The notes beneath the pieces are model-generated. The model ran no database searches, had not been told where the DNA came from, and saw nothing but the letters and a program-made list of their open reading frames with translations. A DNA stretch of 64,000 bases from Persicaria tinctoria (taxonomy: Eukaryota > Streptophyta > Magnoliopsida > Caryophyllales > Polygonaceae), in assembly GCA_037127255.1 (NCBI GenBank), contig JBANSL010000002.1:11824001-11888000 (forward strand), written 5' to 3'. Positions 1 through 10,770 of this stretch are shown piece by piece. Numbering within the stretch: position 1 is the stretch's first letter; every line of letters starts with the position of its first letter. The position numbers were made by a program, and so were the translations under genes.

Positions 1-777
1 TAGAGTGGTTGTGAGATGGCAAATTGGTGAATGGCAAGAATAAGGTTGTTTCTTAAGGGGGGGGGGGGGTAGTTACAGGGTTCTGGTAGTCACATGAATT
101 TTTTTTTGAGCACGTCACATGACTGTTAGGCAAGTGTTAGTGACAAACTATGGAGTATAAATGAGGGAATAACCCTCAATGTTAGTTATCCAGTTTTTTT
201 TTGAGATTTAAGAGGCTTAAACTCGGGTGTAGTAAAATCTTTTCCAGCTTTGGCATTAACATGGGTGAGCTAGTGGCTTTTACACCTCTGGTTCAGTGTT
301 GGTCTCTATCAGTTTACAATTCACGACAATGAGCTTACTTGTGCTTTGCTACCCTATTTCCCTCCCTATCTCAGGACCCCGACAAATAAAATAGAGGCTT
401 ATGCATAGTCATCTACTTATTTAATCTTGTGTTCATGGTCTCCATTCATTCTCCTTGCTCGAATTCGTATGGTTAGATTTTGCTCCTTTTAATGAGACCT
501 TGTTTGAATTTACTATAATCTTCGTATCTCTGATGGGATATCTTTTGATTTCATTGCGATTAGATGGGAATTTGTGAGTTCCGAAATCTTCTAATAGGTT
601 TAAGTTAATCACTCAAGTTTTTGCGAGAAAAGACATGTAATGGACTCAATTGGAAATGTTGTGAAGATGATTTTGATATATGCCTTTCTGGTTAAGTGTA
701 AGCTTTGAGATTAACTATGTATTGGCTAAGCGAGTATATTGATTGATGACTCTCTGGTTTTCATCAATGAACATCAG
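1..777. other. Non-coding DNA upstream of the RPL24 copy
   Basis: No coding segment is seen here. It lies 5' of the first recognisable L24 exon. The family normally starts with a few codons (M-V-L-K) before an intron, and I could not find that mini-exon here, so it is either further upstream or lost. A G-run at 57-69 is simple sequence. Confidence 0.5.
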
Positions 778-1632
778 GACTGAGCTCTGTCGTTTGAGTG
801 GTTCCAAGATCTACCCTAGAAGGGGGATTAGTTTCATCCAATTAGATTCTCATGTACTTAATTTCCATGTTGAATATATGTTGTAGATTTGTTGCATTAA
901 GATAACTTAGTGAGTTGTTGATGGTCGTGTGTTTTCAGGTTTTCCTCTTTGCCAATTCAAAATGCAAGAGGTACTTCCACAACCGTCTGAAGCCCACCAA
1001 GCTTTGCTGGAATGCTGGACTGCTATGTACTGTAAGGAGTACAAGGAGGTGGAATTTTCAATCCTTATACTTGTGCATTGTGATTCATCTCATTGGGTTA
1101 AATAGGTTATGGTGTAAGTCTTAAATAGGTTATGGTGTAAGTGTGGCTCTCAATTTGATACCCTTTTCTATTTATTCACAGGACATTGCTGCTGAAGTTG
1201 TGAAGAAGAGGCGTCGTGCAACCAAGAAGCCTTACTCAAGAAGGTCCATTGTTGGAGCCACTTTAGAGGTTATCCAAAAGAAGAGGGTTGAGAAGCCAGA
1301 AGTCCGAGATGCTACCCGAGAGGCTTCTCTCTAGTATGATCTTATGCCCATTATTGTTACATTTCCACTCTCCCCAATTACCAAACAGCATTCTAAATTG
1401 TAGTAGAATGAGTTCTCTGTTTCGTTTTTTGTGATCTTAGCTGATCCTGGCTAATCAGTTCTTTAGTTTTTTTTTCCATAGTGAAATCAAGGAAAGAAAC
1501 AAGAAAACCAAGGATAAAAAGAGCACAAAGAAAGTAGAATCAGTTGATAAGTCGAAGATCTGGAATAAAAGTGTTTCAAATGCTGCCGGAGGTAAAGGTC
1601 TGAAGCTTGGAGGTGGCGGTGGAAAGTGTTAA
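778..1632 (+). pseudogene. RPL24: Ribosomal protein L24 (eL24) pseudogene, introns retained
   Basis: Four exon-like blocks match cytosolic 60S protein L24: 778-853 ([13 protein letters not shown]...), 939-1048 ([19 protein letters not shown]), 1182-1333 ([19 protein letters not shown]...) and 1482-1632 (EIKERNKKTKDKK... ending in GGGGGK-C). All have AG/GT borders and compatible phases. Exon 939-1048 is 110 bp where the family needs 102. An 8-bp tandem duplication (tgctggaa/tgctggac, 1005-1020) shifts the frame inside the WTAMY segment and leads to a stop. There is also an extra Arg codon after KPYSR, several changes at conserved positions (GAKIYPG to GSKIYPR, FIRSDSQ to FIQLDSH) and a Cys replacing the final Arg. 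Intact introns mean a DNA-level duplicate rather than a retrocopy. The start exon was not seen. Family identity is very secure; loss of function is inferred from the frameshift. Confidence 0.88.
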
Positions 1633-1694
1633 ATCCGCTTTCGCTCCTCCTCACCTAGCATTGAGATACAGATGGTAAACCAAGGTGTTGGAAG

Positions 1695-3444
1695 TAGACA
1701 CGGCCACGGGTCCGACCCGCCGGGTCGACAACCCGGGGAGAGTGACCCTAACCCTGACCCGGGGTTGGGACGGGTCGGCGGGTTGGGTGACCCGGCGGGT
1801 CGACGGGTCGGACTAACGGGCCGGCCACGTGGCACCAAATCGGGTACCCAACGAGTTTTGCGGGTCGACCCGCCGGGTCAACCATTTTTTTTTTTAAAAA
1901 AAAATTGTTTTAAACCCAAAATAAAACTCAACTCAAGTCTTTCACCACACTTTCGAAATGGAAAGATTTGAGGTTGACAAAACATGGTATGTGGGAAGAT
2001 ATATATAGATATCTTCATTCCACTCCCATCATTTCATCACACTTTAGATGTGGGAAAGAAAAGGTTGAATTGTGGGAATGACAAGTAGGGTATGAGGATC
2101 TATATATAGAGAAAATAGAGGTATGTAGCCCACTTTCGATGTGGGACAGAAATATGAGATATGAAAGAAAATGTGATAAATTGATATTTAAGTATATGAT
2201 GTAAAATGTAATGTAATTAAAGTCTTTGGATTATATGGTGGAATATAATGTAATTTAAGTATTTGGATTATATGATGTAACATATAATAATATAATTAAA
2301 GTGTTTACCTCTTAGGATTTAATGAAATGAATAACACATGATGATGAAACATCATGATACAATATATCAAGTTATGTTGGATTAATCTTTCTATTTAATT
2401 TAATTGATAGTTGTGTTGATCCATTAATCAATCATAAGTATTTTATTTTACTTGCATTATTATGTTAATTTCTTGATCAATGATTTCAAATCTAGGTTCT
2501 TCTTCATATAGATATGTTAAACTTTCTCGTTTAAAGTTGAATTAGCCACATGTTGTATATACACTTAATGATGATGTTATTAGAATTACATACTTGGGTT
2601 GCTTGTTATGACTTACATGAAAAGACACATTTAAAAAGTATTGCCAATATTATATTTCATTCTTGTGTTTGAAAATCCGAAGTTCTATATCATTTTGAAA
2701 ATAAACGAAAACTCGACATTAAGGATACTATACAAGTGTAACGGCTTTATCAATAACAATATTTGTATTATTTGAAATTATATCATAAAGACTCCTAACT
2801 TAGTATCATATAGAATGATATAGAATGATTTTATAGTGGATCCACCAAATAACACAAATGTTTAAGGTATATTGTTGAACTTCACACTTTCTTGTTACCC
2901 GTTCGTTATTTCTTTCATAATTGATAAGTAAATTTTTTTTAAAATAATATTTATATAAAGTATAGTACTAGTGTTTGTATATGATAAAAATTTATAAGTA
3001 TGGATTGACATTAAAAACCGAATGGTAGAGATTGAAGACATGGTGTAGTTTCTAGTTTCTACCCTTGTTCTTGTCCCACATTGAAAACTAGAGGAATGGG
3101 GGGTGCTAAGTCTATAAAAGGAGAAGCATGGGGGTGCTAAGTCTCACATTGCCATTGCATGTTACATTATGTAATATTATGAATTATTTTAAGAATAATT
3201 TATATGTAATTTACATAATAATTATAAATTTATTTTATTAAAAATAAATTTTTTCAAAAAAAATATATTTTAAAATGGCGGGTTGACCCGACGGGTCGAT
3301 CCGGGTCGGACCTGCCGGGTCACGGGTTCAGATTTAGTCGACCCTAACCCTAACCCTTAACCCTTCCCGACCCTCGGACCCGTGGACCCTGACCCGGCGG
3401 GTCACGAGTCGACCCGCCCGACCCGTGACCCGTGGCCGTGTCTA
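1695..3444. mobile_element. Non-autonomous hAT element (1.75 kb)
   Basis: The perfect 18-bp terminal inverted repeat TAGACACGGCCACGGGTC / GACCCGTGGCCGTGTCTA is flanked by the 8-bp duplication GTTGGAAG (1687-1694 and 3445-3452), which is diagnostic of hAT. The outer 150-200 bp on each side are GC-rich arrays of GACCCG/CGGGTC words, as in hAT subterminal transposase-binding regions. The middle is AT-rich with no transposase frame. It landed about 50 bp past the stop of the L24 pseudogene. Confidence 0.92.
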
Positions 3445-3452
3445 GTTGGAAG

Positions 3453-4086
3453 TAATAAATGTTTCAGATGTTCTCTTATTGTAGCTGGATTGCCAAATTT
3501 AATGTTTTGCCTTGAAATTTTTAAATTGATATCAGTCCTTGTTGTAGACCTTGAAATTTGAATTACATATCACAATTATTTTCATTACTAATTGATTGAA
3601 AGAAACTCTTGAAGCGAACTTCATCTTCCTGAAATCCAACTAACATCGTGCCGTGATTGGTCTATGCAAATTCTTCAAATAAGTGGCACGTGATGGGTAA
3701 AGTTGACTTAAACTTCCAAAAAAAAAACAAACAAAGCTAGAAGGGATGGCACAGAGTGTAAAATAACAATACATGAGAGGGCAATTAAGTAAAATACCGC
3801 AGGAGGCCAAGTAAAAGTGTCCGTTGGCGTTGGGTGGTGCAATTTTTTTGAAATTCAAATCCGCGCGTCTGTCGGTCTGAGCTGAGCAATTGAGCCATTC
3901 ACGTTGTTCTCCCACCTTTGCTTTTCCCATTAAACCCCCTTTCATCACCTCTAGCTCAATCTCCTTTCAAAACTACTTTTGCAGACTCTACTTCAATTGA
4001 ATTCACTCTCTTTCTCTCTTCCCGCTCCAGTTAAAGATCAATTTCCTAATTCATTCTCTCACCAAGGTTTTTGCTTCCACCGACTG
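3453..4086 (+). promoter_or_regulatory. Presumed promoter and 5' leader of the IQD gene
   Basis: The 630 bp before the IQD start codon hold no other gene. The last 130 bp are a CT-rich leader (ctctctttctctcttcc at 4004-4020), common in plant 5' UTRs. No convincing TATA box was assigned. A reverse-strand frame across 3640-3948 has no recognisable motif and is taken as chance. Confidence 0.4.
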
Positions 4087-6269
4087 ATGGGCGGATCTGG
4101 GAAGTGGGTGAAGTCGTTAATCGGCTTCAAGAAGCCGGAAAAGGAAGGCACGCTAGCAGATCATGTGAAGCCCTAACCAAAGTTCTCTGCTTTGGATTTA
4201 ATTTGGTTTATTAAGCTTCTCGTTGATTGAATTTCAATTTTCTCAACCTCAGGAGAAGCTCGGAGGAGGTAAAGGGAAGAAGTGGAAGCTATGGAGGAGC
4301 CCCTCGGGCGATCTCAGCTCCTGGAGGAAGGGATTCAAAGCTCGTCGTCATAGAGCGGATGTAGCTTCCGAGGGAGGCCATTCCCCCTCCCGAAACGACG
4401 CGTTTAATGCCGCTTTCGCCACTGTCGTCCGAGCTCCTCCCAAGGATTTCAGGGCCTTGAGGCAAGAGTGGGCTGCTGTTCGCATCCAAACCGCTTTCAG
4501 GGGACTTTTGGTAATTCGATTGCTCTTCTTCTTCACTTAAGATATACACCAATTTGATACAGCTTCATGGATCTTGCAGAGCCAAAAAAGTTTAAACCTT
4601 TGCTAGACAATCCCAACAATCTAGAATGCATTAAGTGGTAATTTGCTGCTTGCTTCAATTAGGTAAAAGAAGCAGGTTTCATAAACCAATTTTTGACCTA
4701 AAAAACTGCCTCTCAGATGCAATACTTTCAACAAGTTCCCAAATTTTACCTTTGTAAGTATATGTATGCTAGCAAGATAGGAGTAGGAAGTTGTTGCAAA
4801 AGCCCTTTTGGCATTAATAGAATCTGATGCAATGTTCAGATCTTACCATATCAGTCATGTTTCAATTAATGTGGGCATTTTATGGAACCTGTACAGCAAA
4901 GTTTAAACCTGTATATAGTTAAACACATTCTTTAATGCTGTCAGAGTGGCAATGATCATGTGCTGTTTGCTTAATTGGGTTTCCAATAGTTGATTTCAAT
5001 TTTGAACTGCTGTTCAAATGTATTGCTGTCAACTTTGTGGAAATTTGCATTTTAATGGGGTTTCCAATTGGGGAAACAAATGTAGGCAAAAAGGGCTCTG
5101 AAGGCACTGAAAGGAATTGTAAGGATTCAAGCTTTGGTTCGGGGTAGGCAGGTCCGGAAACAAGCCGCTGTGACCCTTAGATGTATGCAGGCTTTAGTTC
5201 GAGTTCAGGCCAGGGTTCGAGCCCATCGTGTCAGGATGTCCCTGGAAGGTCAGGCTGTGCAGCAGATGCTCGACGAAAGGAGACAAGAGACTGATCTCTT
5301 GAAGCATGCTGAGGTATAAAAGGCAAAACAAGACCACCTTGATTTTTTTATGAGTACTATTAGCTAATGGTTTGACATTGTTTCAGGAGGGATGGTGTGA
5401 CAGTAAAGGAACAGTAGATGAAGTTAGAGCTAAGTTACAAATGAGGCAAGAAGGTGCACTCAAAAGGGAGAGAGCACTTGCTTATTCCAATTCCCAAAAG
5501 GTTTATTGATACAATTCGAATTCATTTTGTTTCGAAATCTAATTCTAGGTTTTGTTCAATGTATTGATTTTGTGCCTTTTGTTTGCATCAGTTGACATCA
5601 ACACAAGACTTTGGTCCAAACACACACATCCGAATGTTCTCCAACAGAGACGCTGAAATCGACAGGAGCAGCTGGGGATGGAGCTGGCTGGAGCGCTGGA
5701 TGGCAGCAAAGCCATGGGAAAACAGGCTGATGGAAGAAGTGCAAAGCACATCATCAGATTTGACCCCAATTTCGAAGATCCAAACGTGTTCTTCCCATAA
5801 AAGCACGCGTCTAAAGTCCTTAGAGCCAACCCCACCGAGCTCAGTGAGGGTCACAAGGAACCACATGACAACCAGGATACAAGCGAAACCTCCCATGGCG
5901 CGCTCATCTCCCAGCCCAAGCTCAGAGCTGAGGTATGATGTGAGCTCAGCATCATCTTCACTTTGCACATCAGGAACTCCTGCTTCGGGTGCAGATGATC
6001 CGAGGGGCAGCTATGGCAGGCCAAGCTACATGAGCATGACCGAGTCAATGAAGGCTAAAAGGAGGGCCGGAAACTACCCGTGTCAGCAGTCAATGGATGA
6101 GTTGCAGTTCTCTAAGAGGTTGGTAGGGCACTCAGGCGAACTCTATCCGAACAATGCTGGTTCTGATCCTTCTTTGAATGGCTACTCCAGGCCGATGAAT
6201 GCTCCTACTCGAATGGGAAACAAGACCCCGAGGAAGCCATCACGCGACAGAAGGCATCTGGCTATGTAA
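4087..6269 (+). CDS. IQ67-domain (IQD) calmodulin-binding protein
   Basis: Five exons, all joined in phase 0: 4087-4164, 4253-4510, 5086-5313, 5387-5500 and 5592-6269 (stop TAA at 6267). They give about 451 residues. The start [13 protein letters not shown] is the typical IQD N-terminus, close to the IQD6/7/8 group. The IQ67 domain covers roughly residues 98-163, with [14 protein letters not shown] (104-117) and [12 protein letters not shown] (126-137), split by the exon 2/3 border as is usual in the family. A conserved [14 protein letters not shown] segment and a C-terminal DUF4005-like block ([16 protein letters not shown]) follow. IQD proteins bind calmodulin and scaffold microtubules or the plasma membrane; location is not predictable here. 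The protein is basic and Ser-rich. Splice sites were assigned by eye from GT/AG and family alignment. Confidence 0.93.
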
Positions 6270-7455
6270 CTGGCCGGGAGGTACATGGGATTTGATACAT
6301 GTTCAACAGCTTGTTGTTCTTCTATGATGCTTAAGAATATACATGGAATCAACTTTTTTTTTTCTTTTTTTTTTTTTACAAGTGTCAAGTGTTGTTCTTC
6401 GTTCTTGAGACCTCTTTTTTTTTCGATTGTAACTTGTTCACATTACAATGCCATGAAAAGGCACAGGAAAATATTGAAGCTTCAAACAATACTTGTGATT
6501 TGTGAATTGACTTTCGCATATGGTTGTACTCAACGCCTTTAGATATGATTTGTGCCATTGATCAGTTTTATTTATTTATTTATTATTATTATTATTATTT
6601 TTGCATTTTTAGACAAACAAATCAACCCTTATTATTTCTATTTATAGGTCTTTTTTAAGACAATCTTGTTGAGTTTTTCATTCTTATGATCCCACCAATA
6701 CCATGTTAAAAGTAAACGGATTTTCTATCCTATGCCGGATAAGAGGTCAAATTGAGAAATGTTTTTCCTAGATACACCTGGTTTCGCAGTTTTTAAATTA
6801 AATTATGGGTTCATCAATTTTCTTTTAGAGTTTGCTTTTCCAATAAAGGATTCTTATTCTATATCTTTGGGTCGCACAATAAACAAACCGTAAAGTAAAA
6901 AAGATTTTTTTTCCTAATTGGGTTTGACTCAAACCAAGCCCAATCCATAGGAGGAAGTTTTTGAAATCAATTTGATCATGTTCTATGGATGTAACTTGTA
7001 TAATTCTCGCGTTGTGATGCGATTTTTACAAAATAAAATCTTAATAATAAAATAAATTAATATTATATAATTAAATCAAATATTGTTTTTTTTTTGGTGA
7101 ACATCAAAAAATGGTTTAATATTTTGAATTAAATGTGTAAGAACAAACTCATAAGAAAAATGTGTAATAAGCTTATTAATTGATCGTGTGAAATGTGAAA
7201 ATCAATTGCAAAAATAGGGAGGAAAAAAAGTGATTGGTTGAAAATGTGATAATTAAGGTGGATGTGACACAAAAATATGGAGGAAAAAAAGTTAATATAG
7301 ATATAGATATTGCAGATTTTATATTTTATGCCCTTTGGGGCATAGCCGCATAGGATAAGAAGTCAAACTAGGAAATATTTTTTCCTAGATACACCAGTTT
7401 AACCATTTTTAAATTATAGTATGAGGTTAAGTTATTTTCTTTTAGGTTTTTTTTT
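6270..7455. other. 3' flank of IQD and AT-rich spacer with a dispersed repeat
   Basis: The first 280 bp are the likely 3' UTR, with T-runs at 6353-6376. Two related direct-repeat copies follow, at about 6725-6895 and 7325-7450. They share 'cctagatacacc...gtttt/atttttaaatta' and end in 'cacaataaacaaac' or 'catacaataaacaaac'. The second copy is interrupted by the MULE element at 7456 and resumes at 8219-8265. A third copy is near 38380-38510. Confidence 0.55.
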
Positions 7456-8208
7456 GGGTAAATTACGTCACTAGTCCCTAACGTTTCGTACTTTTTTCTT
7501 GTTGATCCCTAACCTTTTGTTCATTCTATTCAAGTCCTCAACCTTTTATACCTATTTCATATTGGTCCTTAACCTTCTATTCATTCCATTCAAGTCCCTA
7601 ACCTATTGAATTTGTTGCACTATAAGTCTATATTATTTTTAAAATTGAAAAATAAAATTAGATATTTTTTTAAAAATAATTTAGACTAAATTGCAATTTT
7701 TAGGGAATCTTCTAAGATTGGTTAAGAAAAATACCTATAATTATTTTTAATACCTATAATTATTTTTAATACCTATAATTTATAATTTTTAGTAAAAATA
7801 CACCCCTTTGTCCAAAAAAAAAACATTTTTTTTCAAAACATTGTGGTTCAATTTATTTAATACAATAATTTTGATCAATTAACGTTAGAAATGTTCATTA
7901 TTTAAAATCTACAAATCTTAGGCATTCCCCTAAAAATTTCTAATTTATTGGTATACATAATTTTTAGTCTATTTTTATTATTATATATTAATTTTAAAAT
8001 AAAATCTTTTTTTTTTCAATTTTAAAAATAACTTAGACTAATAGTGCAACAAATTCAATAGGTTAGGGACTTGAATGGAATGAATAGAAGTTTAAGGACT
8101 AATATGAAATAGGTATAAAAGGTTAGGAACTTGAATGGAATGAATGAAAGATTAGGGACTAACAAGAAAAAAGTATGAAACGTTGGGGACTAGTGGCGTA
8201 ATTTACCC
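7456..8208. mobile_element. MULE-like foldback element with ~200-bp terminal inverted repeats
   Basis: The left arm starts GGGTAAATTACGTCACTAG and the right arm ends CTAGTGGCGTAATTTACCC. The arms stay complementary for about 200 bp, including 'aacctattgaatttgttgcac' against its inverse near 8045-8067. Nine T residues flank each side (7447-7455 and 8210-8218), consistent with a 9-bp Mutator-type duplication but low in complexity. There is no transposase frame. Confidence 0.75.
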
Positions 8209-8283
8209 GTTTTTTTTTCAATAGTATTTTTATCATATGATTTTAAGGCATACAATAAACAAACGTAGATATTAAATGGATGT

Positions 8284-8433
8284 GGTTATATACATCACAA
8301 ATCACAAGGCTGAAAATGCACGTCCTTAAGAACGTGCAAGCCTTGTGACTAATTAACTTTTTAAAAAAATTAATTAACCCCTTTTAACCACGCACGTCCT
8401 TAAGGACGCGCATGATTTGGGGTGTATATAACC
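8284..8433. mobile_element. Small foldback MITE (TIR ggttatataca...)
   Basis: The outer inverted repeat ggttatatacatcacaaatc / gatttggggtgtatataacc encloses two copies of a near-palindrome, cacgtccttaagrac. No coding capacity. Relatives with similar ends lie at 9764-9889, 11139-11336 and 39518-39597. No clear TSD. Confidence 0.6.
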
Positions 8434-8504
8434 AACGCTTATTAAATCTCAGGCACCCAACTGTTTTCCTACATTGAAAAAAAATACTAGTATATTAAAT
8501 AATA

Positions 8505-8757
8505 CTCCCTCCGTTCGGCAAAACTTGTCGTTTTAGAGTTTTGTTTTTGTTCGAAAAAACTTGTCATTTTAGGTATTTTTGCTTTTACTTTACCAAAATG
8601 TCCTTGATTTGATTGATGTGTTGTGAGTTGTAGTTTTTGATAAAGTAAAAAGTAGAGTAATAATTGAGGGTAAATTAGTAAAAAGGAAGTGTAATTATTA
8701 GTTTTATTAAAAGTTGTGTGGAGAGTTAAAATGACAAGTTTTGCCGAACGGAGGGAG
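8505..8757. mobile_element. Stowaway-like MITE (Tc1/mariner)
   Basis: TIRs CTCCCTCCGTTCGGCAAAAC / GTTTTGCCGAACGGAGGGAG are flanked by TA (8503-8504 and 8758-8759). The arms remain complementary through gacaagttttgc. At 253 bp it has typical Stowaway size. It sits inside one copy of a ~44-bp tandem duplication of host sequence (8474-8818), so the uninterrupted second copy shows the pre-insertion site. Confidence 0.9.
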
Positions 8758-8818
8758 TACTGAAATAACAACCATTGAAAAAAAATACTATATTAAATAA
8801 TACTGAAATAACAACCAA

Positions 8819-10692
8819 ACATATATTCCACTTATGGCGAGGCAGAGAATAAAAAAAAGTATGCTTATCTATTTTCCAAATAAGTTGGAATTGATTTCCC
8901 AAAAGAGATGAAGAAATCAAAGAATGCAGGTGTGTATGGATTTCATTACTCCATATATTTTAATAATGATACATTTATAATTGTAATCACTTGAAAATTA
9001 TTTAATTGCAACACTCAAACACACACTTTACCTGAAATTAAATATAATTGACTGACATGTTTTACAAAGTATATTATTCAAAATTTATATTATTTTAAAT
9101 TAACCTATTAAAAATATATAATCAAATAAGTCATTATAAATACAGTGAAAGAGAAGGAAGAAATGGAAGGAAGCATTCGAAGCAACACATGTGGCAGACA
9201 TATACTATGCATAAAGGTTGTGTTAAATCACTCCCCCCTCCCATCTTTTTTTAACCCCACCATATTTGTTTTAATTCGAATGGTCTAATACTGAAGTCAG
9301 TTGGAAATTGGGATCAGAGTTATATATGTGAGCGTTTGTGCGTTAGTAACCTCTGCTAACATGCATGTAAGTTAATAACTGACGATAAAAGGAGCAATAT
9401 GAGATTTTATTTCTTCCCGTCTCTCAGCATCTAACATTATATTGTAAAGTTTGGAGGCTAGTTAAATATTGGTGAGGTGTGGATTGACTGACTTAAGTTA
9501 TGGCCACAAAAATTGACTTATTTAAGTCTTATTCTGATTTTTTAAAAAAATACAAAAATTACATCCATGTTTTATAAATATATAAGATAATTACTCCCAC
9601 CATTCTAAAAAAACATATCATTTATCATTTACACGTTTTTTTAGAATTACAAAAAATAAATAAAATATTCATTTTAAAAATATTTTTTTTAACAAATACA
9701 ACTACAAATTGTTACAAAAATTACAAAAAATAGATATTTTATAGTATAGTTTTTTTACGTTGCGGATATGTACACCGCAAATCATGCACGTCCTTAAGGA
9801 TGTGCATGATTAAAGGTGTTAATTAATTTTTTTACAACGTTAATTAGTCAGAACATTTTTTACCTTTGAATTTGCGGTGTATATAACAACACCATTTTTT
9901 TTAATCTTATTGGTGTGGGACCTACGTCGGTTGCCGCTCTCCGCGGGTCATGGAACGGAGGGAGAAGGCAAGAAGGGGCTCACGCAACCACATGTTTGCC
10001 GTTAAGGCGTATGCTGACGTCACCCAGCTAGCCAAAGTTGAAAGGGAACAAGAGTCACGACGTCACTGCTTTGCTAGACCCCCACGGATTTAATTTAGTG
10101 GGTCCGAGTTAGACCAAACCAAAACCGGAGTTATCAAACCGGCGTTCTTCTTTCTAGATGCTCTCTAATTACAGTAGTAATTACAGGCTAATAGCTAATG
10201 CCACAGAATAAAAATTACAAGGTAAAAAAAAAAATGATCCTAACCGAAGAGCCCAGATTTGGGCTCAGAGCTAGAACCATTCCCTAGGCTACGTGAGAAT
10301 TGGTTTGTTGCGTTAGGTGTGAATTGGTTTGGTGATGCAGTATCTTTTATCATCAACCGTTATATTATACGGACTAGATCGGTTGTGCCAAAGGGGACAG
10401 CTGTCCCCTCCCCTCCCCGGGTTTTAAAAAAAAAATTGATTGAAATTTGAAAGAAAAAAAATTAAATAACAAAGGGGGTGTTTTTGTGAGAAGGGTCAGG
10501 GGGACAGTGGAGATTTGGGGACAGCAGATCCTCTCTGCATATTATATACCTTTTGTAACTGTTTTTTAGTACAATATAACGAACGGGTTGTATTTCTTTT
10601 GCTTAGATGTTACATTAGTTTGAAATAACTGTTACATTTAGTTTAATGCAACGTAAGTGGAAGTAGTATTTTCAAAATAGCTACATTAGACC
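8819..10692. other. Gene-free spacer with one foldback repeat
   Basis: AT-rich DNA with no convincing exon. Apart from the foldback at 9764-9889 there is a more GC-balanced patch at 9905-10130 containing two 'gacgtcac' words (10014 and 10058), possibly an old regulatory or genic fragment. A further patch at 10386-10550 shares 'tgtgagaagggt/gacagtgg' words with repeats at 18.7 and 33.3 kb. Confidence 0.4.
9764..9889. mobile_element. Small foldback MITE, related to 8284-8433
   Basis: Ends gatatgtacaccgcaaatc and atttgcggtgtatataac are inverted repeats. It contains the same 'atgcacgtccttaaggatgtgcat' type palindrome (9783-9808) as the element at 8284. No coding capacity, and no clear TSD. Confidence 0.6.
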
Positions 10693-10762
10693 TAGGGGTG
10701 GGCGCGGGACCGAGACGGACCCTAGACGAGACCGGGATTTGCGAGATTTGTGTCCACCCCTA
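10693..10762. mobile_element. Minimal (70-bp) hAT derivative
   Basis: TAGGGGTGGGCGCGGGACC at the left and GTGTCCACCCCTA at the right form TIRs, flanked by the perfect 8-bp duplication ATTAGACC (10685-10692 and 10763-10770). Both ends match the 1373-bp element at 49842-51214, so this is an extreme internal-deletion member of the same family. Confidence 0.88.
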
Positions 10763-10770
10763 ATTAGACC

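Noticed and set aside
778..1632. Functional RPL24 gene
   Set aside because: The 8-bp insertion shifts the frame in a conserved exon, and several invariant residues are changed.
1629..1971. Pro/Gly/Arg-rich frames on both strands
   Set aside because: They are translations of gacccg/cgggtc arrays in the hAT end.
4223..4540. IQD exon 2 starting at the ATG at 4223
   Set aside because: That ATG lies in the intron before the CAG acceptor at 4252; the MGGSGKW start at 4087 is the family start.
4289..4552. Reverse-strand frames opposite IQD exon 2
   Set aside because: They are shadows of a GC-rich coding exon, without motifs of their own.
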